From contig JAKLFE010000024.1 of the NCBI GenBank assembly GCA_022711355.1, positions 1 through 61,627 of the forward strand: a stretch of 61,627 bases of DNA, given 5' to 3'. The DNA is from Spirochaetota bacterium (lineage in GTDB: Bacteria > Spirochaetota > Spirochaetia > Treponematales > Rectinemataceae). Made by a program: the position numbers and the translations under genes. The notes under the pieces were generated by a model. That model searched no databases, was not told the origin of the DNA, and saw nothing but the letters and a program-made list of their open reading frames with translations. Below, piece after piece: positions 58,804-61,627 of the stretch (its first letter is position 1; every line of letters starts with the position of its first letter).

Positions 58804-59190
58804 ATGGCCGGACTCAACAAGGTCGAGGAGTACCTCCTCGACCTCGGCATATCCTACGAGGAGCCCCAGCCCGGCACCTGGGTCGTGGACGACCCCGCCA
58901 AGGGCCTGCCCGAGCTGTACATCTCCTACGCCGACCCGGTCGTGATCGTCCACGCGCGGATCATGCCCGTGCCGGCCGAGGGCCGCGAGGCCTTCTACGC
59001 CGAGCTCCTGAAGCTGAACTACGACGGCCTGCTCCACGGGGCCTACGCCCTCGAGGGCGAGCAGGTGGTGCTCCTGGACAGCCTCGAGTACGAGACCATG
59101 GACAAGCCCGAGTTCGAGGCCTCCCTCGACGCGATCGGGCTCGCGGTGGCCGAGCACGGGGCCCGGCTCTCCCGCTACAAGACGAACTGA
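58804..59190 (+). CDS. YbjN/CesT-like protein upstream of pspA
   Basis: This 128-residue protein has the fold pattern of type III chaperone-like proteins (VEEYLLDLGISYEEPQPGTWVV, LLKLNYDGLLHGAYALEG). AAGGAGG precedes the ATG. It lies 13 bp before pspA, so the two probably act together. Confidence 0.75.
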   Translation: MAGLNKVEEYLLDLGISYEEPQPGTWVVDDPAKGLPELYISYADPVVIVHARIMPVPAEGREAFYAELLKLNYDGLLHGAYALEGEQVVLLDSLEYETMDKPEFEASLDAIGLAVAEHGARLSRYKTN

Positions 59191-59203
59191 GGAGGACCCT
59201 CCC

Positions 59204-59923
59204 ATGGGCATATTCAACCGTTTCAAGACCGTCGTCTCCTCGAACATCAACGACCTCATCAACAAGGCCGAGAACCCCGAGAAGATGCTCAACCAGCTCC
59301 TCATCGACATGAACGAGCAGATGATCGAGTCCAAGAAGGCCGTGGCCATGGCCATCGCGGACGAGAAGAAGCTCGAGCGCGAGGCGCTGGAGAACAAGCG
59401 GCAGGCCGAGGAGTGGGAGAAGAAGGCCATGCTCGCCGTGCGGGCGGGCCGCGACGACCTGGCCAAGGAGGCCCTCCTGCGCAAGCAGGAGTTCGAGGGC
59501 TACGCCGCCCAGCTCGGGACCCAGTGGCAGGCCCAGAAGGATTCCGTCGAGAAGCTCAAGGTCTCCCTGCGCGAGCTCCAGGGCAAGATCGACGAGGCCT
59601 CGCGCAAGAAGAACATCCTGATCGCCCGGGCCAAGCGCGCCGAGGCCCAGGACCGGATCAACAAGACCATGTCGAGCCTCTCGGGCAACAAGAGCGCCTT
59701 CGACACCTTCGAGCGCATGTCCCGCAAGGTCGACGAGATCGAGGCCAGGGCCGAGGCGCACAAGGAGCTCGAGGACGCCACGAGCGGGGCCAGCCTCGAG
59801 AAGCAGTTCGCCCAGCTCGAGTCCTCGGGCGCCGGAGCCGACGCCCTCCTCGAGGACCTCAAGCGCAAGATGCTCACCGACGACGCGGGACGGGGTCCCG
59901 AAGGCGGGGCCGGCACGCCCTGA
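59204..59923 (+). CDS. pspA: PspA/IM30 family protein
   Basis: This 239-residue helical protein begins MGIFNRFKTVVSSNINDLINKAENPEKML, the amphipathic helix a1 and the NPEKM motif of PspA/Vipp1 proteins. Long coiled helices follow (residues 30-210). These ESCRT-III-like proteins bind and stabilise the inner membrane under stress. GAGGA precedes its ATG. Confidence 0.93.
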   Translation: MGIFNRFKTVVSSNINDLINKAENPEKMLNQLLIDMNEQMIESKKAVAMAIADEKKLEREALENKRQAEEWEKKAMLAVRAGRDDLAKEALLRKQEFEGYAAQLGTQWQAQKDSVEKLKVSLRELQGKIDEASRKKNILIARAKRAEAQDRINKTMSSLSGNKSAFDTFERMSRKVDEIEARAEAHKELEDATSGASLEKQFAQLESSGAGADALLEDLKRKMLTDDAGRGPEGGAGTP

Positions 59924-59946
59924 GCGGGCCGGCGGGGAGGCTCGCG

Positions 59947-60558
59947 ATGCGGATCCGCCTCCTCGCCGACGGGGAACCCTACGCATCCTACCCCAGCGAG
60001 AAGGACCCGAGCGGGTCCTTCTCTTTTTGCCGGGAGGCCGGCGAGCGGGCCGATCTGGCGGTCATGCCGGCCGAGGCCTTCCTCGCCCTCGCGCCCGAGG
60101 CGAGGCCCGAGTCCCCCGTCTTCGCCTACGGGCCGGTCCGCCTCATGGCGGCCGCCTTCGCCGCCGGCTGCCGCGACTACCTCCGCGAGCCCTGGTCCCT
60201 GGCCGAGCTCCGGGCCAGGGCCGAGCGCTACGAAGTCCTCCGCTTCCGGGCCGGGGAGGCCGACTTCGAGCTCAGGGAGCGCTTCCTCGCCCTCAGCGCG
60301 GAGCCGGAGCGCCCGGCCAAGCTCGGCGAGGCGGAACGCAAGCTCCTCCGTCTCCTCATCCTCAACGCCGGCGCGATCGTCCCCCGGCGGGCCCTCGCCC
60401 GGGAGCTCGGGGGGCAGGAAAAGGAAGAAAGCCGGGTCATCGACGTTCGCGTGGCTCGGCTTCGCGGCAAGCTAGACTCCCTCGCCACCGGCTCGGGGAG
60501 GGGCATCAAAGCATGCCGCGGCCTCGGCTATCGCCTCGATGTGGACAATTGTGGATAA
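59947..60558 (+). CDS. Orphan OmpR/PhoB-type winged-helix regulator with degenerate receiver
   Basis: This 203-residue protein has a C-terminal trans_reg_C winged helix (about 118-200, KLLRLLILNAGAIVPRRALAREL, then SRVIDVRVARLRGKL). The N-terminal receiver-like part lacks a clear phospho-acceptor Asp. An intrinsic terminator lies in codons 18-28. No kinase is near. The stop codon falls within a DnaA box. Confidence 0.75.
   Translation: MRIRLLADGEPYASYPSEKDPSGSFSFCREAGERADLAVMPAEAFLALAPEARPESPVFAYGPVRLMAAAFAAGCRDYLREPWSLAELRARAERYEVLRFRAGEADFELRERFLALSAEPERPAKLGEAERKLLRLLILNAGAIVPRRALARELGGQEKEESRVIDVRVARLRGKLDSLATGSGRGIKACRGLGYRLDVDNCG
59998..60028 (+). terminator. Intrinsic terminator inside the winged-helix gene
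   Basis: GAGAAGGACCC (59998-60008), loop GAGC, GGGTCCTTCTC (60013-60023), then T5 (60024-60028): 11 perfect base pairs and a T-run. It is 52 bases beyond the ATG in the same direction as the pspA operon, so it probably ends most pspA transcripts. Confidence 0.9.
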
Positions 60559-60804
60559 GTTGTGGATCGAATGGGGATAGCTGTGGAGAGTTTCTGCTCG
60601 AGTATCGAAAAGTATACGGACTGTCCTTATTTTAAATAAGTTTTGTCGGAAATTACCGATGGATTCTTCATATTTTCCGTATCAGATTGGAATTACAGAC
60701 TAGCTCCCCCTACTTCGCTCAACTACTTAGCTCCGGGCCTCAAAAGCGCGGCGACCAGGCTTGTCCCATTTTTACCTAACCAGGATGAAGAAGCATGTGC
60801 ATAA
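60540..60804 (+). promoter_or_regulatory. DnaA-box cluster next to AT-rich DNA (origin-like or DnaA-titration site)
   Basis: Boxes in one orientation: TGTGGACAA (60540), TGTGGATAA (60550, perfect), TGTGGATCG (60561), TGTGGAGAG (60582), and a distant TGTGCATAA (60796). Their spacing of 10, 11 and 21 bp is helically phased. The stretch from 60600 to 60700 (CTTATTTTAAATAAG and following) is unusually AT-rich for this genome. No gene from 60559 to 60870. Confidence 0.5.
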
Positions 60805-60870
60805 CTTGTGGGCTTCACCCGAAAAACCCATCAGCTTGCAGGTGCATTCTACGCATGCTACAGTACTGCA

Positions 60871-61627
60871 ATGAAATCCTGGTTCGGGGTGCTGGGGAGA
60901 GCCTGCCTCGAATTTTTGCTTATCCTGAGCCTCGCCGCCCTCGTCTCGGGAGCGGCTTCGAGCCTGGCCGCGACGAACCCGCGCGGGGGCCTCCTCCTCG
61001 CCTTCGCCCTCGCCGCCCTGCCGCGCCTCCTCCCCCTGGCCGCGGCTGCGGCGATCTTCCTCGCCATGTTCAGCTTCGAGCACCGCGTCGCCTCGCGGGC
61101 GGCCGGCTGGCTCGGCCTTCTCCTCCTCGGAATCATCCTTCTGTCGGCGGGCCTCGCCCCGCGCCTCCTCCCCGGGCTCCAGAGACTCCTTCCCGAGGCC
61201 CCAACAAGCTTCGAGGCGGCCCTTCAGCCTCCCGGCGTCGGGGTGGACCGAGACGGCCTGCTTCTCTGGTACCGCCAGCCCGGCGACGGAGGGGACGCCG
61301 TCCTCGTCGACTTCCGCGAGCCCTACCCCCGCCTCTCCCATCAGGCCGGGATCCTCCTCGACGCCGCGAAGCTCACGATCCGCGCCGGGGGCTCGAGCTA
61401 CGGGGCCGCCGCCGCCCGACTCCGGGCCGAGCCCCTCTTTCCCGAGGCGGCCCTCCTCCCCGGTCCGCCGATCTGGGAGCGCTACGCCGAGCTCGGCGCG
61501 CTTCCCCTCCCCGCCTCCCTCGCCCTCCTCGGCGGCTTCGTCCTCCTGGCCACGGGCTTCCGCTTCCTGACCCGGCTCAGCCGCTGGCCCCTGGCCAACG
61601 CCCTCTTCGCCGTATCGGGCTTCCTGG
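60871..61627 (+). CDS. Membrane protein, 5' part (runs off the window)
   Basis: The frame is open from the ATG at 60871 to the window end, 252 codons. Three hydrophobic helices lie in residues 12-95 (LEFLLILSLAALVSG, LLLAFALAALPRLLPLAAA, WLGLLLLGIILLSAG). A soluble domain follows (about 105-205) and a helix begins near 210. It has no family that I recognise; the layout could fit an LptF/LptG-like permease, but no motif confirms it. Confidence 0.7.
   Translation, partial: MKSWFGVLGRACLEFLLILSLAALVSGAASSLAATNPRGGLLLAFALAALPRLLPLAAAAAIFLAMFSFEHRVASRAAGWLGLLLLGIILLSAGLAPRLLPGLQRLLPEAPTSFEAALQPPGVGVDRDGLLLWYRQPGDGGDAVLVDFREPYPRLSHQAGILLDAAKLTIRAGGSSYGAAAARLRAEPLFPEAALLPGPPIWERYAELGALPLPASLALLGGFVLLATGFRFLTRLSRWPLANALFAVSGFL

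Overview
The window is a stretch of very GC-rich bacterial chromosome (roughly 70% GC or more by eye) carrying a complete, integrated Mu-type transposable prophage. Several host genes encode Sec signal peptides and lipobox lipoproteins, and one encodes a probable outer-membrane beta-barrel, so the host has two membranes. The mix of proteins (a GC-rich small-protein gene beside twin CDP-alcohol transferases, a YbjN/CesT-like protein next to PspA, LPP20-like lipoproteins) fits Spirochaetota best. That assignment is an inference from family flavour, not from a marker gene.

Left host arm, 1-18706: a HAD phosphatase; two tandem CDP-alcohol phosphatidyltransferases and a small hypothetical; the tRNA U34-modification pair mnmE-mnmG; a barrel protein, a coiled-coil protein and a glycerophosphodiester phosphodiesterase; a run of four leftward envelope lipoprotein genes; then a rightward operon of S41 protease, rsmE and a WecG/TagA/CpsF glycosyltransferase. 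It ends in a promoter region with two CRP/FNR-format dyads and the first 20 bases of a response-regulator gene.

Prophage, 18707-55216 (36,510 bp): it begins TGTAA, ends TTACA and is flanked by the 5-bp direct repeat CATGT. Removing it and one repeat copy rejoins one reading frame of a 365-residue NtrC-like regulator, so the boundaries are known to the base. The genome is divergent. The early genes (Ner-like, small genes, MuA-like transposase, MuB-like ATPase, Gam-like, GemA-like, HTH proteins) run rightward from an operator-controlled promoter near 47.4 kb. The CI/LexA-type repressor and a Rex-like exclusion pair run leftward beside it. The late genes run leftward to the left end: lysis cassette, Mu gp26/27/28-like packaging genes, portal, MuF, protease, decoration, capsid, then a non-contractile tail set with tape measure, tip and fibre. 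It therefore joins Mu-type replication and head to a siphovirus-like tail. Two late operons share a 14-bp promoter element.

Accessory cargo in the prophage is AT-rich: a HEPN protein, a DUF488 gene with a partner, a DNA methyltransferase and the Rex-like pair. Two -1 frameshift sites are visible. One is the classical tail-chaperone G/GT site. The other is a dnaX-type A-tract that would fuse portal to a MuF protein bearing a zinc-metalloprotease (toxin-like) domain, followed by a possible immunity gene.

Right host arm, 55217-61627: the rest of the interrupted regulator, a TrmJ-like RNA methyltransferase, an SDR oxidoreductase, a STAS-zinc ribbon protein, a YbjN-like gene with pspA, an orphan winged-helix regulator with an intrinsic terminator inside its 5' end, a cluster of helically phased DnaA boxes beside an AT-rich stretch, and the start of a membrane protein that runs off the window.
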